Source of the DNA: Clavibacter michiganensis | GTDB lineage: Bacteria; Actinomycetota; Actinomycetes; Actinomycetales; Microbacteriaceae | Assembly: GCF_016907085.1 (NCBI RefSeq) | Contig: NZ_JAFBBJ010000001.1 | Span: 1,178,001-1,242,000, forward strand | DNA: 64,000 nucleotides | Direction of reading: 5' to 3' | The notes under the pieces: generated by a model | Seen by the model: the letters and a program-made list of their open reading frames with translations, nothing else | Told to the model about the DNA's origin: nothing | The model's database searches: none | Translations under genes and position numbers: made by a program | In this document: piece by piece, positions 16,439-25,437 of the stretch | Numbering within the stretch: position 1 is the stretch's first letter | How the letters are laid out: the number at the start of each line of letters is the position of its first letter

Positions 16439-17272
16439 CTACATCTCCTCGTGCGTGTCCGGGTCGCCGTCCCAGAGGCGCGACTGCGGGCCGGAGCCGA
16501 TCGCGCGCACCTCCTCCTCGGTGAGCTCGAAGCCGAAGACGTCGAGGTTCTGGCGCTGGCGCTCGGGATCCGTGGAGCGCGGGATCGGCAGCGCGCCCGA
16601 CTGGACGTGCCAGCGCAGCACGGCCTGCGTCGGCGTGACGCCGTGCGCCTCGGCGGCCGCGACGACGGCGGGGTCCTGCATGAGCTGCTCGCGCGTGCCG
16701 AGCGGCGACCAGCTCTCCGTCACGATGCCGTGCTCGGCGTGGAACGCGCGGAGATCCGCCTGCGCGAACGTCGGGTGCAGCTCGACCTGGTTGACGACGG
16801 GCAGCACGCCCGTCTCCTCCTGGATGCGCGTGAGGTGCGCGGGCGTGAAGTTCGAGACGCCGATGGAGCGGACGAGCCCGCGCTCCTTCAGCTCGACGAA
16901 CGCGCGCCAGCTGTCGACGTACCTGTCGACGCTCGGGTTCGGCCAGTGGATGAGGTACAGGTCGACGTAGTCCACGCCGAGCGACGCGCGGGACTCCTCG
17001 AAGGACGCGAGCGTCTCGTCGTAGCCGTGGTGGCGGCCGGGCAGCTTGGTGGTGAGGAAGAGCTGTTCGCGCGGGACGCCGGAGCGGCGCATCCCGTCGC
17101 CCACCGCGGCCTCGTTGCCGTAGTTGAGGGCCGTGTCGAGCAGGCGGTAGCCGGCGCCGATCGCGCCGGAGACGAGCTCGGCGCCCGCGTCGTCGTTGAG
17201 CCCGTACGTGCCGAGGCCGATGGCGGGGATGCGGTTCCCGTCGGACAGTTCCAGTGTGGGGATCGTGGTCAT
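16439..17272 (-). CDS. Aldo/keto reductase (2,5-diketo-D-gluconate reductase-like)
   Basis: A 277-residue NADPH-dependent oxidoreductase of the AKR5 type. The catalytic tetrad is visible: Asp in YRLLDTALNYGNE, Tyr in the same segment, Lys in LTTKLPG, His in YLIHWPNP. The motif VSNFTPAHL and the NADPH-binding IPRSTDPER end are normal. Length is typical. The start ATG at 17272 lies six bases after a TAGCGT -10 box with no Shine-Dalgarno, a leaderless layout. Substrate within the carbonyl group is not predictable. Confidence 0.93.
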   Translation of the reverse strand: MTTIPTLELSDGNRIPAIGLGTYGLNDDAGAELVSGAIGAGYRLLDTALNYGNEAAVGDGMRRSGVPREQLFLTTKLPGRHHGYDETLASFEESRASLGVDYVDLYLIHWPNPSVDRYVDSWRAFVELKERGLVRSIGVSNFTPAHLTRIQEETGVLPVVNQVELHPTFAQADLRAFHAEHGIVTESWSPLGTREQLMQDPAVVAAAEAHGVTPTQAVLRWHVQSGALPIPRSTDPERQRQNLDVFGFELTEEEVRAIGSGPQSRLWDGDPDTHEEM

Positions 17273-17294
17273 CCCCTCACGCTACGCCGGGGCG

Positions 17295-17897
17295 TCAGGC
17301 GCGGTCGGTGGGCGCGGATCCGGCGTCGGCGGGCGACGCGGCGGCGGCGTCGTCCGCGTCGGCGTCGCGCTCCTCGGCCGTGTGGTCGCGCCCGAACACC
17401 GTGGTGGCGGCCCACGCGATCATGCCGCAGACGGTGAGGATGTCGGCGACGTTGAAGACCGCGAACCACTCGACGGCGATGAAGTCGACGACGTGGCCGG
17501 ACAGCGGCCCGTCCTCCGCGCGCGTGATGCGGTCGAAGAGGTTGCCGAGCGCGCCCGCGAGCACGGCGGAGAGCAGCAGCACCTGGAGGAGCGAGGCGCG
17601 GTGGCGGATCTGCCAGCCGACCCACACGGCGAGGCCGAGCGCGAGCGCCATGATCCCGACGGTGAGCAGCGGCCCCACCTCGGCGCCCATGCCGAAGGAG
17701 ACGCCCGGGTTGTAGACGAGGGCGAAGCGCGCGGTCGGGAACAGCGGGATGGTCTCGCCGCCGCCGAGGGCGTCGACGGCCCAGCGCTTGCTGAGCTGGT
17801 CGAGCACGAACCCGACGACCACCACGACGACCGCGAGCGCCACGACGACGGGGCGGGAGGTGCGGGGACGGCGTGCGGCGGCAGGTGCGGTGGTCAC
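17295..17897 (-). CDS. lspA: Lipoprotein signal peptidase (signal peptidase II)
   Basis: A 200-residue inner-membrane aspartic protease that removes signal peptides from lipoproteins after lipid attachment. Four membrane helices are present. The catalytic aspartates are in GALGNLFDRI (D122) and FAVFNVADI (D152), and the family motif YNPGVSFGM is at about 62. The C-terminus has an extra 30-residue acidic Ala/Asp tail. The GTG at 17897 is six bases after TAGGCT, a leaderless -10 arrangement. The usual downstream rluD partner is absent here. Confidence 0.96.
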   Translation of the reverse strand: MTTAPAAARRPRTSRPVVVALAVVVVVVGFVLDQLSKRWAVDALGGGETIPLFPTARFALVYNPGVSFGMGAEVGPLLTVGIMALALGLAVWVGWQIRHRASLLQVLLLSAVLAGALGNLFDRITRAEDGPLSGHVVDFIAVEWFAVFNVADILTVCGMIAWAATTVFGRDHTAEERDADADDAAAASPADAGSAPTDRA

Positions 17898-17906
17898 GCG
17901 ACGAGC

Positions 17907-18434
17907 CTAGGCGGTGGTCGCGGCCGGATCCTCCGGGTCGTCGGCGACGGGCGGCGCGAGCGGCGCGGCCGCGGCCCGGTCGCGGATCCGCGTGGCCGCC
18001 TCCCGCGGGAAGGTGCTGCGCACGAGGTGCCGGGTGCCGTCCGCCGACTCGATCGCGACCCCGGGCCCGGCGTCGAGCAGGATCGCGGCGCCGCCGCCCG
18101 GCAGCGTCCGCACGCCGATGCCGCCGACGGTCCGCGGGCGGAGGTGGTCGACGACCGTGCAGTCCGCGATGGCGGAGTACGGGATCCGGATGCGCTTCAG
18201 CGGCACGAGCGCCACCTCGACGTCGTCGGGGTCGAGCGTGATGCGGATCCGCAGCGACCCGACGACGGCCCCGGCGGCCACGAGCAGCACGGCGAGGACC
18301 ACGCCGAGCGCGGAGCCCCCGGTGGCGACGAGGGCCACGAGGCCGGCCACGGCGATCACCAGTCCGGCGATGCGGACGGCGCGCGGGGCGGGCGTGGTCT
18401 GGCGGAAGCGCGCGTCGGGTGAGGGCGTGGTCAC
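17907..18434 (-). CDS. PH-domain-like membrane protein of unknown function
   Basis: A 175-residue protein with two close hydrophobic segments (about residues 19-60) followed by a beta-rich cytoplasmic domain (RIRITLDPDDVEVALVPLKRIRIPYSAIADCTV) that looks like bacterial PH domains found in many actinobacteria. No catalytic motif. Start GTG at 18434 is six bases after TAGGGT, again leaderless. It ends 10 bp before lspA and could be read into it, but lspA has its own -10 box. Confidence 0.6.
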   Translation of the reverse strand: MTTPSPDARFRQTTPAPRAVRIAGLVIAVAGLVALVATGGSALGVVLAVLLVAAGAVVGSLRIRITLDPDDVEVALVPLKRIRIPYSAIADCTVVDHLRPRTVGGIGVRTLPGGGAAILLDAGPGVAIESADGTRHLVRSTFPREAATRIRDRAAAAPLAPPVADDPEDPAATTA

Positions 18435-18469
18435 GCCCTCACCCTAGGCGCGGGTTCCGCGGGGACGGG

Positions 18470-19036
18470 TCAGGCGTGCTGCTCGTCGTGCTCGCCCTCG
18501 GCGATCTCCTCGATCAGCTTCGCGTTGAACGCGGGCAGGTCGTCGGGGTTCCGGCTCGTGACGAAGCCGCTGTCGACCACGACCTCCTCGTCGACCCACT
18601 CGGCGCCCGCGTTGCGGAGGTCGGTGGCGAGGGTCGGGTACGAGGTCATCCGGCGGCCGTCGACCACGCCGGCCTCGATGAGGATCCACGGCGCGTGGCA
18701 GATGGACGCGACGGGCTTGCCCGCCGTGAAGAAGGCCTTGGCGAAGGCGACCGAGTCGGCGTCGACGCGGAGGTCGTCCGCGTTCACGACGCCGCCGGGC
18801 AGAACGAGGCCGTCGTAGTCGGCCGCGTTCGCGTCCTTCACCTGCACGTCCACGTCGAACGTGTCGGCCTTGTCGATGTGGTTGAGGCCCTGCACGGTGT
18901 CCGACTTCGGGGACACGAGCACGGGCTTCCCGCCCGCCTCCTGCACGGCCTTCCACGGCTCCGTCAGCTCGACCTGCTCGAAGCCGTCTGTCAGCAGGAA
19001 GGCCACCGTGCGGCCCTGGATGCTCTCTCCGGTCAT
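18470..19036 (-). CDS. DJ-1/PfpI family protein
   Basis: A 188-residue class-I glutamine-amidotransferase-like protein of the PfpI type, often described as protease, deglycase or chaperone and commonly stress-induced. The nucleophile Cys113 lies in SICHAPW with His114 next to it, and Glu20 in DGFEQVELTEP is the usual partner. Length is typical. The ATG at 19036 has GAGGAGG nine bases upstream. Neighbours include other stress genes (Dps nearby), consistent with a protective role, which is inference. Confidence 0.92.
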   Translation of the reverse strand: MTGESIQGRTVAFLLTDGFEQVELTEPWKAVQEAGGKPVLVSPKSDTVQGLNHIDKADTFDVDVQVKDANAADYDGLVLPGGVVNADDLRVDADSVAFAKAFFTAGKPVASICHAPWILIEAGVVDGRRMTSYPTLATDLRNAGAEWVDEEVVVDSGFVTSRNPDDLPAFNAKLIEEIAEGEHDEQHA

Positions 19037-19089
19037 GTGCGTTCCTCCTCGTGAGAGTGTCGCCGCCCGGTCGGACGGCGCCTTCGACG

Positions 19090-19992
19090 CTACGCTCGCG
19101 CGCCGTCGGCGACCGAGGTGCGGAAGACGTTCACAGGGCGCCCGGAGACGGCGGTGTCGATCGCGAAGACGCCGCCGGAGAGCGGGTGCTCCTCGAGCTG
19201 CTCCTCGGTGAGGTTCTCGCGGGCGGTGCCGATGACGAGGGTGCGGAGGTCCGGTCCCGCGAAGGCCACCGACGTGACGTTGGGCGCCGGGATCTCGATC
19301 TCGAGGTCCTTCGTGCCGTCGGGCGCCCAGCGGATCACCTTGCCGCCGCCGTAGATCCCGTTCCACGCGTAGCCGTCCACGTCGAGGGTGAGGCCGTCGC
19401 TCATCTCGCCGTGGATCCAGTGCTCGAGGTCGCCGAGCTCGCCGTCGGCCGAGTAGGGCGCGCGGTACACGGTCCGCTGCCCGGTGTCGGCGAGGACCAT
19501 GGTGCGGCCCCCGTCGGTCCACTCGAAACCGTTGGTGACGGCGAAGCCGCCGAGCAGCGTGCGGAGGGTGCCGGATCCGTCGATCGAGTAGACGGCCGCG
19601 TCGGGCTCGCCGTCGGTGACGTCCATGGATCCGATGACGAAGCGGCCGTCGGGATCGACCTTGCCCTCGTTGAGCCGGATGCCGCCGTGCCCGTGCTCCA
19701 CCCGGGCGAGCTCGCGCGTGATCCGGCCCTCGCGGTCGACGAGCACGATGCGGTCGCCGAGCCCCGCGACGTAGCCCCCGTCGTCGGCGGGCTGGAAGGA
19801 CGCGAGCGGCGGCGGCAGCTCGAGCACGGTGTCGTCGGATCCGTCGACCGTGCCCTGCCACGGGCTCCGATGCAGCGTGCCCGCGGTGATGTCGTTCCAC
19901 ATGACGTCGCCGGCCGGATCCCACCACAGGCTCTCGACGAGGATCGCGCGGGCGTCGCGCAGGACGCGGAGGTCGGAGGTGAGGACGGTCAT
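19090..19992 (-). CDS. SMP-30/gluconolactonase/LRE family protein
   Basis: A 300-residue six-bladed beta-propeller of the SMP-30 family, metal-dependent lactonases acting on sugar lactones. The metal-binding Glu and Asn lie in LVESLWWDPAGDVMWND and later VTNGFEWTDGG and SDGLTLDVDGYAWNG, all family landmarks. ATG at 19992 is chosen; a TTG four codons upstream is also in frame. A TTGGCT hexamer lies six bases before 19992, possibly a -10 box. The sugar substrate is unknown. Confidence 0.9.
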   Translation of the reverse strand: MTVLTSDLRVLRDARAILVESLWWDPAGDVMWNDITAGTLHRSPWQGTVDGSDDTVLELPPPLASFQPADDGGYVAGLGDRIVLVDREGRITRELARVEHGHGGIRLNEGKVDPDGRFVIGSMDVTDGEPDAAVYSIDGSGTLRTLLGGFAVTNGFEWTDGGRTMVLADTGQRTVYRAPYSADGELGDLEHWIHGEMSDGLTLDVDGYAWNGIYGGGKVIRWAPDGTKDLEIEIPAPNVTSVAFAGPDLRTLVIGTARENLTEEQLEEHPLSGGVFAIDTAVSGRPVNVFRTSVADGARA

Positions 19993-20187
19993 TGATCCAG
20001 CCAAGCACCGGCGGCGCCGGCCCGTCCGCGGAGCGAAGCCCGGCCGGCCGTTCCTGCACGCGGACTGTGAGCGCCCTCACCATTCGTGCGACGACGAAGG
20101 GGCGGGCGTAGCGTCGGTGACGAGCCGGACGACGCGCCACCCGCGCGCCCGGCCCGCGGGTCCCTCTCCTCCGGAGGCCGCCCGCCC

Positions 20188-20207
20188 GGACCGGGAACCC
20201 CCGGTCC
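20188..20207 (+). promoter_or_regulatory. Hairpin in the dps leader
   Basis: GGACCGGG pairs with CCCGGTCC over a 4-base loop, 25 bp before the dps start and just ahead of its GAGGAG site. A TAGCGT -10-like hexamer near 20110 would place this stem inside the mRNA leader. It may protect the message or tune translation; this is inference. Confidence 0.4.
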
Positions 20208-20232
20208 CCCGCCAGACAACGAGGAGTCGCAC

Positions 20233-20793
20233 ATGACCACGACCGTCGATCGCCCCACCGCCACCTCCGAGAAGGCCACCCAGCCCGAGGGCTCGAAGCC
20301 CACCAAGCGCCAGAACGCCGAGCGCGGCTTCAAGGCCAGCCAGCAGCTGCACGAGAACATGCAGAAGGTGCTCGTCGACCTCATCGAGCTGCACATCCAG
20401 GGCAAGCAGGCGCACTGGAACGTCGTCGGCAAGAACTTCCGCGACCTCCACCTCCAGCTCGACGAGATCATCGACTCGGCCCGCGAGTTCAGCGACGACC
20501 TGGCCGAGCGCATGCGCGCCCTGCACGCCACGCCGGACGGCCGCAGCGACACCGTCGCCGAGACCACGACGCTCCCCGAGTACCCGCAGGGCGAGGTCGA
20601 CACGGCCGAGACCGTCGATCTCGTGACCCAGCGCCTCGAGGCCGCCGTGCACACCATGCGCGAGGTCCACGACGACGTCGACGAGGAGGACCCGACCACC
20701 GCGGACCTCCTCCACGGCTTCATCACCGCGCTCGAGCAGTACGCGTGGATGGTCTCCGCGGAGAACCGCCGCGTCGGCCAGGCCGCCGAGTAG
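20233..20793 (+). CDS. dps: Dps family ferritin-like DNA-protection protein
   Basis: A 186-residue Dps-like mini-ferritin that oxidises and stores iron in a dodecamer and may coat DNA during starvation or oxidative stress. The inter-subunit ferroxidase ligands are visible: His61 in QAHWNVVG, His73 and Asp77 in LHLQLDEI, and the Asp/Glu of SDDLAERM. The N-terminal 30 residues are Lys/Thr-rich, fitting a DNA-binding tail. ATG at 20233 has GAGGAG eight bases upstream. A terminator follows the stop. Confidence 0.95.
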   Translation: MTTTVDRPTATSEKATQPEGSKPTKRQNAERGFKASQQLHENMQKVLVDLIELHIQGKQAHWNVVGKNFRDLHLQLDEIIDSAREFSDDLAERMRALHATPDGRSDTVAETTTLPEYPQGEVDTAETVDLVTQRLEAAVHTMREVHDDVDEEDPTTADLLHGFITALEQYAWMVSAENRRVGQAAE

Positions 20794-20811
20794 CGCGAGC
20801 AGCACGCACAT

Positions 20812-20853
20812 CACGACCCGAGGGCCGCGCCGCCAGGTGCGGCCCTCGTCGTG
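20812..20853 (+). terminator. Terminator after dps
   Basis: CACGAC...GAGGGCCGC pairs with GCGGCCCTC...GTCGTG, a long GC stem with a small internal mismatch, beginning 18 bp after the dps stop codon. Confidence 0.8.
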
Positions 20854-20913
20854 TCCGACGGGCACGGCAGACGACATGACGACGCCCCTCGCGGGGCAGA
20901 CGAGGAGACCGAG

Positions 20914-21711
20914 ATGGATCTCGGCATCACAGGGAAGACCGCGCTCATCACGGGAGCCGACTCGGGGATCGGGTGGGAGACCGCCCGCATCCTGCTCGCG
21001 GAGGGCGCGACCGTCGTCCTCAGCGACCAGGACCAGGGCTCGCTCGACGAGGCCGCCGCGAAGCTCGACGGCGGGGACCGCGTGCACGCGTTCGCGGCCG
21101 ACGTGACGAGCGTCGAGTCGCTCGCCGCGCTGCACGACAAGGTGCAGGAGGCGGTCGGCGACATCGACATCCTCGTGCAGTCCGCGGGCATCACGGGCGC
21201 GCAGGGCCTCTTCCACGAGATCGACGACGAGGGCTGGACGAACACCATCGAGGTCGACCTCATGGGACCCGTGCGGCTCGTGAAGCAGTTCCTCCCGTCG
21301 CTCCGCAAGGGCGGCTGGGGCCGGATCGTGTTCCTCGCCTCCGAGGACGCCGTGCAGCCGTACGACGACGAGCTCCCCTACTGCGCCGCCAAGGCCGGGA
21401 TCATCGCGCTGTCGAAGGGCCTGTCCCGCAGCTACGCGGAGGAGGGCCTGCTCGTGAACGCGGTCTCGCCCGCCTTCATCCACACGCCCATGACCGACGC
21501 GATGATGGAGAAGCGCGCCGACCAGCTGGGCACCTCGAAGGACGACGCGATCGAGTCGTTCCTCGACGAGGAGCGCCCCTACATGGAGCTCAAGCGCCGC
21601 GGCGAGCCCGCCGAGGTCGCCAACGTGGTCGCGTTCCTCTGCTCCGACCTCGCGTCGTTCGTGAACGGATCCAACTACCGCGTCGACTCCGGATCGGTGG
21701 CGACGATCTGA
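20914..21711 (+). CDS. Short-chain dehydrogenase/reductase
   Basis: A 265-residue NAD(P)-dependent Rossmann-fold oxidoreductase, similar in style to 3-hydroxybutyrate dehydrogenases. Cofactor loop TGADSGIGWE is at about residue 13, the active-site Tyr and Lys are in YCAAKAG, and the structural QSAGITG segment is present (Asn of NAG replaced by Ser). The catalytic Ser position reads FLASEDA. ATG at 20914 has GGAG eight bases upstream. It is translationally coupled to the next gene by a TGATG overlap. Confidence 0.92.
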   Translation: MDLGITGKTALITGADSGIGWETARILLAEGATVVLSDQDQGSLDEAAAKLDGGDRVHAFAADVTSVESLAALHDKVQEAVGDIDILVQSAGITGAQGLFHEIDDEGWTNTIEVDLMGPVRLVKQFLPSLRKGGWGRIVFLASEDAVQPYDDELPYCAAKAGIIALSKGLSRSYAEEGLLVNAVSPAFIHTPMTDAMMEKRADQLGTSKDDAIESFLDEERPYMELKRRGEPAEVANVVAFLCSDLASFVNGSNYRVDSGSVATI

Positions 21712-21920
21712 TGGCGGATCTCAAGAAGGGCGACCACGTCACCTGGAACACGCCGCAGGGCGAGACCCACGGGAAGGTCGTCGAGGAGAAGACGAAGGAC
21801 TTCCAGCACGACGGGCAGCACTTCACCGCGTCGAGCGACGAGCCCGCGTACATCGTGGAGAGCGACAAGTCCGGCAAGACCGCGGCCCACAAGGGATCCG
21901 CGCTGACGAAGAAGAAGTAG
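21711..21920 (+). CDS. DUF2945 (hypervirulence-associated TUDOR-domain) protein
   Basis: A 69-residue protein with the DUF2945 pattern: MADLKKGDHVTWNTPQGETHG at the start, then KVVEEKTKDF, and SSDEPAYIVESDKSGKTAAHK. It is a small SH3/Tudor-like beta barrel, often found near stress genes; its biochemical role is unknown. Its ATG shares bases with the stop codon of the SDR gene (TGATG), so expression is coupled. A very strong terminator follows. Confidence 0.88.
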   Translation: MADLKKGDHVTWNTPQGETHGKVVEEKTKDFQHDGQHFTASSDEPAYIVESDKSGKTAAHKGSALTKKK

Positions 21921-21929
21921 GCACCGCCT

Positions 21930-21964
21930 CCCCCGCGGGTACCGGCGACCGGTACCCGCGGGGG
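21930..21964 (+). terminator. Strong terminator after the SDR-DUF2945 pair
   Basis: A perfect 16-bp stem: CCCCCGCGGGTACCGG pairs with CCGGTACCCGCGGGGG across the 3-base loop CGA, ten bases after the stop codon. Confidence 0.92.
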
Positions 21965-22002
21965 GGCGATCCGCTCCCGGGCCCGCGCCTAGGCTGTGGC
22001 CG

Positions 22003-23250
22003 ATGGACACCGGGACCGCCGCCGCGACGCGCTCGACGTCGACGCGGGCGCCCCGGCACCGCGACGGCGTCGAGGTGTCGATCGACGCGGTCGCCGGCCT
22101 CCTCATCGCCGGCTTCGCCGTGGTGCCGCCCGTGGACGTGCAGGAGGCGAGCCTCCTCGTCGCCGCGCTGGCGCTCGTCGCGGTCGTCGTGCGGTCCGTC
22201 TTCCCCGGTGCCGCGCTCGTCCTCGCGTGGGCGATGGCGCTCGCGCAGTGGCAGCTCGGCGAGCGGCCCGGCTTCGCCGACGTCGCGCTCCTCCTCGTGC
22301 TGTACTCGACGGCGCGACGCGGATCCCGCGCCACCGCCGTCCTCGGCGCCGCCTCCGCGCTCCTCGGCGGCGCGGTCGCGACCGTCTACCTCCTGCAGAC
22401 GGGCGCGCGGTTCGCCGTCCTCACGCAGCCCGGCGGCCCGGGCGGCGTGATCTTCGCCGCTGCCCCCGTCCTCGCCCTGCTGCTCGCGTGGCTGACCGGC
22501 CTCGTCGTGCGCGTGATCCGGTCCCGCACCACCGAGTCGCGCCTCCGCGTCCAGGCCGAGGACACCGCGGTGAAGGCCGTCGACCTCGCGCAGGCCGAGA
22601 CGCTGCGGGCGAGCATGGCGCGCGACGTGCACGACATCGTCGGGCACTCGCTCGCGGTGATCATCGCGCAGGCCGACTCCGTGCAGTTCCTCGACGACGA
22701 GGAGCGGATCCGCGGCGTCTCCGCCACCATCGCCGACACCGCCCGCCGCTCGCTCGCCGAGGTGCGCGAGGTGCTGAGCGGCACGAGCACGGCCGAGGCC
22801 GACGACGGGCCCGAGGACCTCGACGCGGTCGTCGCGCAGGTGCGGGCGGCCGGCGTCGACCTCGCGCACGAGGTGCGGGGCGCCCGCCGGCTCGTGGATC
22901 CCGCGCGCCAGGTGGTCATCCGCCGCGTCGCGCAGGAGATGACGACCAACGCGATGCGGCACGGGGAGCCGGGCGGCCGGATCCGCCTGCGCGAGACCTG
23001 GCGCGCATCCGACGTCGTGCTCGAGGTCGAGAACCCCGTCGCCCGACGCGGCGACGTCCCGGACCGCACGGGCCCGCTGGGCCTCGAGTCGCTGCGCGTC
23101 GGCACGGGCGTCGAGGGCATGCGCGCCCGGCTCGCCGCCGTCGGAGGCGACCTCGAGGCCGAGGCCGTCGACCACCTGTTCACCGCGCGCGCCCGCATCC
23201 CCCTGCCCGCCGCGCACCCCACCCCCACCGTGCCGGGAGGCCGCCCGTGA
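22003..23250 (+). CDS. Two-component sensor histidine kinase (HisKA_3 family)
   Basis: A 415-residue membrane sensor kinase of the NarL-partner type. The N-terminal half has five to six hydrophobic segments with little extracellular loop, then a dimerisation helix with the phosphoacceptor His210 in MARDVHDIVGHSLAVI, and an ATPase domain with the N-box EMTTNAMRHG and the G-box GVEGMRARLAAVGG. It autophosphorylates and passes phosphate to the following regulator, whose GTG overlaps its stop codon. The ATG at 22003 comes seven bases after TAGGCT without Shine-Dalgarno, a leaderless start. The signal is unknown, possibly cell-envelope stress. Confidence 0.93.
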   Translation: MDTGTAAATRSTSTRAPRHRDGVEVSIDAVAGLLIAGFAVVPPVDVQEASLLVAALALVAVVVRSVFPGAALVLAWAMALAQWQLGERPGFADVALLLVLYSTARRGSRATAVLGAASALLGGAVATVYLLQTGARFAVLTQPGGPGGVIFAAAPVLALLLAWLTGLVVRVIRSRTTESRLRVQAEDTAVKAVDLAQAETLRASMARDVHDIVGHSLAVIIAQADSVQFLDDEERIRGVSATIADTARRSLAEVREVLSGTSTAEADDGPEDLDAVVAQVRAAGVDLAHEVRGARRLVDPARQVVIRRVAQEMTTNAMRHGEPGGRIRLRETWRASDVVLEVENPVARRGDVPDRTGPLGLESLRVGTGVEGMRARLAAVGGDLEAEAVDHLFTARARIPLPAAHPTPTVPGGRP

Positions 23251-23909
23251 TCCGCATCGTGCTCGTCGACGACCAGGAGCTGTTCCGCGGCGGCGTGCGC
23301 GTCGCCCTCGACGCCCAGCCCGACCTCGAGGTGGTCGGCGAGGCCGGCGACGGGCGGGAGGGCCTCGCCGTGATCGACGAGGTGCATCCCGACGTCGTGC
23401 TCCTCGACATGCGCATGCCCGTGATGGACGGCCTCGAGACCGTGCGGGCCCTCTTCGACGGCACCCGGGAGACTCCCCCGCGCGTGATCGTGCTGACGAC
23501 GTTCGCGCTGGACCGCGCCTCGGCCACGGCGATCCGGGGCGGCGCGAGCGGCTTCCTGCTCAAGGACGCGACGCCCGCGTTCCTCGCGGCCGCGATCCGC
23601 GCCGTGCACGCGGGCAGCGCCGTCCTCGCGCCGGACGAGCTCACGCAGCTGTTCACCTCCGACGCGACCGTCGCGCCCGCCCCCGTGGCGCCGCCCGAGT
23701 TCCGGTCGCTGAGCGCGCGCGAGAAGGACGTCTTCGGGCACGTGGCGCGCGGGCTGTCGAACGCGGAGGTCGCGGCGCTCGAGTTCGTGAGCGAGTCGAC
23801 CGTGAAGACGCACGTGAGCAGCATCCTCGCGAAGCTCGCGCTGCGGGACCGCGTGCAGCTCGTCGTGTACGCGCACGACCACCGGCTCGTGGAGCGCGCG
23901 GGGGCGTAG
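23247..23909 (+). CDS. NarL/LuxR-family response regulator
   Basis: A 220-residue DNA-binding response regulator. The receiver domain holds the acidic pair D8/D9, phosphoacceptor D54 in VVLLDMRMPVMDG, switch Thr near 84 and Lys106 in FLLKDATP. The C-terminal GerE/LuxR helix-turn-helix begins at SLSAREKDVFGHVARGLSNAEVA and ends STVKTHVSSILAKL. GTG at 23247 overlaps the kinase stop (GTGA). The pair is a complete two-component system; targets are not known. Confidence 0.95.
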   Translation: MIRIVLVDDQELFRGGVRVALDAQPDLEVVGEAGDGREGLAVIDEVHPDVVLLDMRMPVMDGLETVRALFDGTRETPPRVIVLTTFALDRASATAIRGGASGFLLKDATPAFLAAAIRAVHAGSAVLAPDELTQLFTSDATVAPAPVAPPEFRSLSAREKDVFGHVARGLSNAEVAALEFVSESTVKTHVSSILAKLALRDRVQLVVYAHDHRLVERAGA

Positions 23910-23949
23910 CAGCCTCCCGCCTCCCGCCTCGGCGCGCGAGCGCCGCGGA

Positions 23950-25335
23950 TCAGCCGCCGAGCGCGCCGCCGCACCGGTGCAGGTCGGTGGCGAGGGCGTC
24001 GATCTCGGCGCGGGCGGACTCCGCGGGGACGGACGGATCCACGTCCTCGGCCCAGATCGTGAACGCGACCTCGGTGCCGTCCTCCGCGTCGGCGATGCCG
24101 GTGAGGCCGTGCATGCGCTCGAGCGTGCCCGTCTTGCCGCGGATCCGGCCGGCGGCGGCGTCCGCCTCGCCCGTGAAGCGGCCGCCCTCCGCGAGGGTGC
24201 CGGTGCGCCCGGCGACGGCGAGACCCGCGTCGACGATGGCGAGGTCGCCGCGGTGCTCGGCGATCCGCACCATGAGCCGGGTGAGGAGCGCGGCCGGCAC
24301 GCGGTTGGCGTCCGACAGGCCGGAGCCGTCGACCAGGACGATGCCGTCGGTCGGCAGGTCGAGGTCGGCGAGGGCGGCGGGCGTGCCGCGCTGGATGTCC
24401 GCGGCCGCGCTGCCCGCGCCCGTCTCGATCGCGACGAGCCGCGCGAGGGTCTCGGCGAGCGTGTCGTCCGAGTGGGTGAGCATGTAGCCGACGAGGTCGC
24501 GGACGGGCGCGGACTCCACGGTGCCGAGAACGGCGGATCCGGGCGCCGCGGTCACGAGCGGGCCGTCGGCCGCCACGTCGTCGCCGAGGAGCGCCGCGAA
24601 GGCGTCGGCCGCGCGCGCGACCGCCTTCTCGCCGCGGCGCGAGTAGGCCTCGGCCGGGTCGTCGCGGTCGCCGTCGACCATGAGCGCCGTGATGTTCGAC
24701 ATGGATCCGCCCCGCCTCGCCTCGAGCGGCCACTCCGGCAGCCAGGCCGGCCCGGTGAACAGCCCGCTGTCGACCTGGAGGCGGCGGATGGGGACGCCCG
24801 CCAGGTCGGGATCCTGGCGTCGGGCGTCGAGCACCTGGCGCGCGAGGTCGTCCAGGTGCGGGGCGTCCGGGTAGACGCCGTCGGTGCCGGACGGCAGGCG
24901 GCTGAGCGTGGGATCGCCCCCGCCGACGAGGACGACCGTGTCGGCGCGCGCGCCCTGCACGACCCGGGTCGCGATGCGGCGGTCGGGGCCGAGCGCCTCG
25001 ACGGCGGCCGCCGCGGTGAGGACCTTCATGGTGCTGGCGGTCGCCGCCGGCTCGCCGCCACGCACGTCGAGGACGGCGCGCCCCGCGTCGCCGTCGACCT
25101 CCGCGGCCGAGAGGTGCAGTGTGCCGGTCGACCAGCCGGCCGTGAGCGCGTCGACCGTGCAGGACGCGGGATCCGCCGAGGCCCCGCCCGCGGGCGACGG
25201 GAGGATCCCGGTGGCGAGCCCGACGCCGACCACCGCGGTCGCGACGACGGCCGCGAGCACCGCGTCACGGCGGCGGCGGACGGACCGGGAGCGGCCCGGC
25301 GGTCGTCGGGCGGGCGCGGGGCGGGATCCGGTCAT
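23950..25335 (-). CDS. dacB: D-alanyl-D-alanine carboxypeptidase, PBP4 (S13) family
   Basis: A 461-residue penicillin-binding protein that trims peptidoglycan stem peptides or cross-links. After a basic N-terminus and a signal-anchor (about 24-45) come the serine-protease motifs: SxxK as STMK (Ser101, Lys104), SxN as SDAN in DGSGLSDANR, and KTG in IRGKTGTLERM. The large insert between the first two motifs is typical of S13. The ATG at 25335 sits six bases after TAGCCT, leaderless. It converges with the response regulator. Confidence 0.94.
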   Translation of the reverse strand: MTGSRPAPARRPPGRSRSVRRRRDAVLAAVVATAVVGVGLATGILPSPAGGASADPASCTVDALTAGWSTGTLHLSAAEVDGDAGRAVLDVRGGEPAATASTMKVLTAAAAVEALGPDRRIATRVVQGARADTVVLVGGGDPTLSRLPSGTDGVYPDAPHLDDLARQVLDARRQDPDLAGVPIRRLQVDSGLFTGPAWLPEWPLEARRGGSMSNITALMVDGDRDDPAEAYSRRGEKAVARAADAFAALLGDDVAADGPLVTAAPGSAVLGTVESAPVRDLVGYMLTHSDDTLAETLARLVAIETGAGSAAADIQRGTPAALADLDLPTDGIVLVDGSGLSDANRVPAALLTRLMVRIAEHRGDLAIVDAGLAVAGRTGTLAEGGRFTGEADAAAGRIRGKTGTLERMHGLTGIADAEDGTEVAFTIWAEDVDPSVPAESARAEIDALATDLHRCGGALGG

Positions 25336-25437
25336 GTCCTCAGGCTAGGAAATGCGGGGGCCCGCCGCCTCCGTCGCGGGTGCCGGCCGCTCCCCCGGGC
25401 GGACGATCCGGGCGGCGCGTCGGGCGGCGCGTCAAGA

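Noticed and set aside
25407..25436. Tandem CGGGCGGCGCGT copies near the resolvase-like gene as a res site
   Set aside because: Only two direct copies without the inverted symmetry of resolvase sites, in GC-rich sequence where such repeats arise easily.
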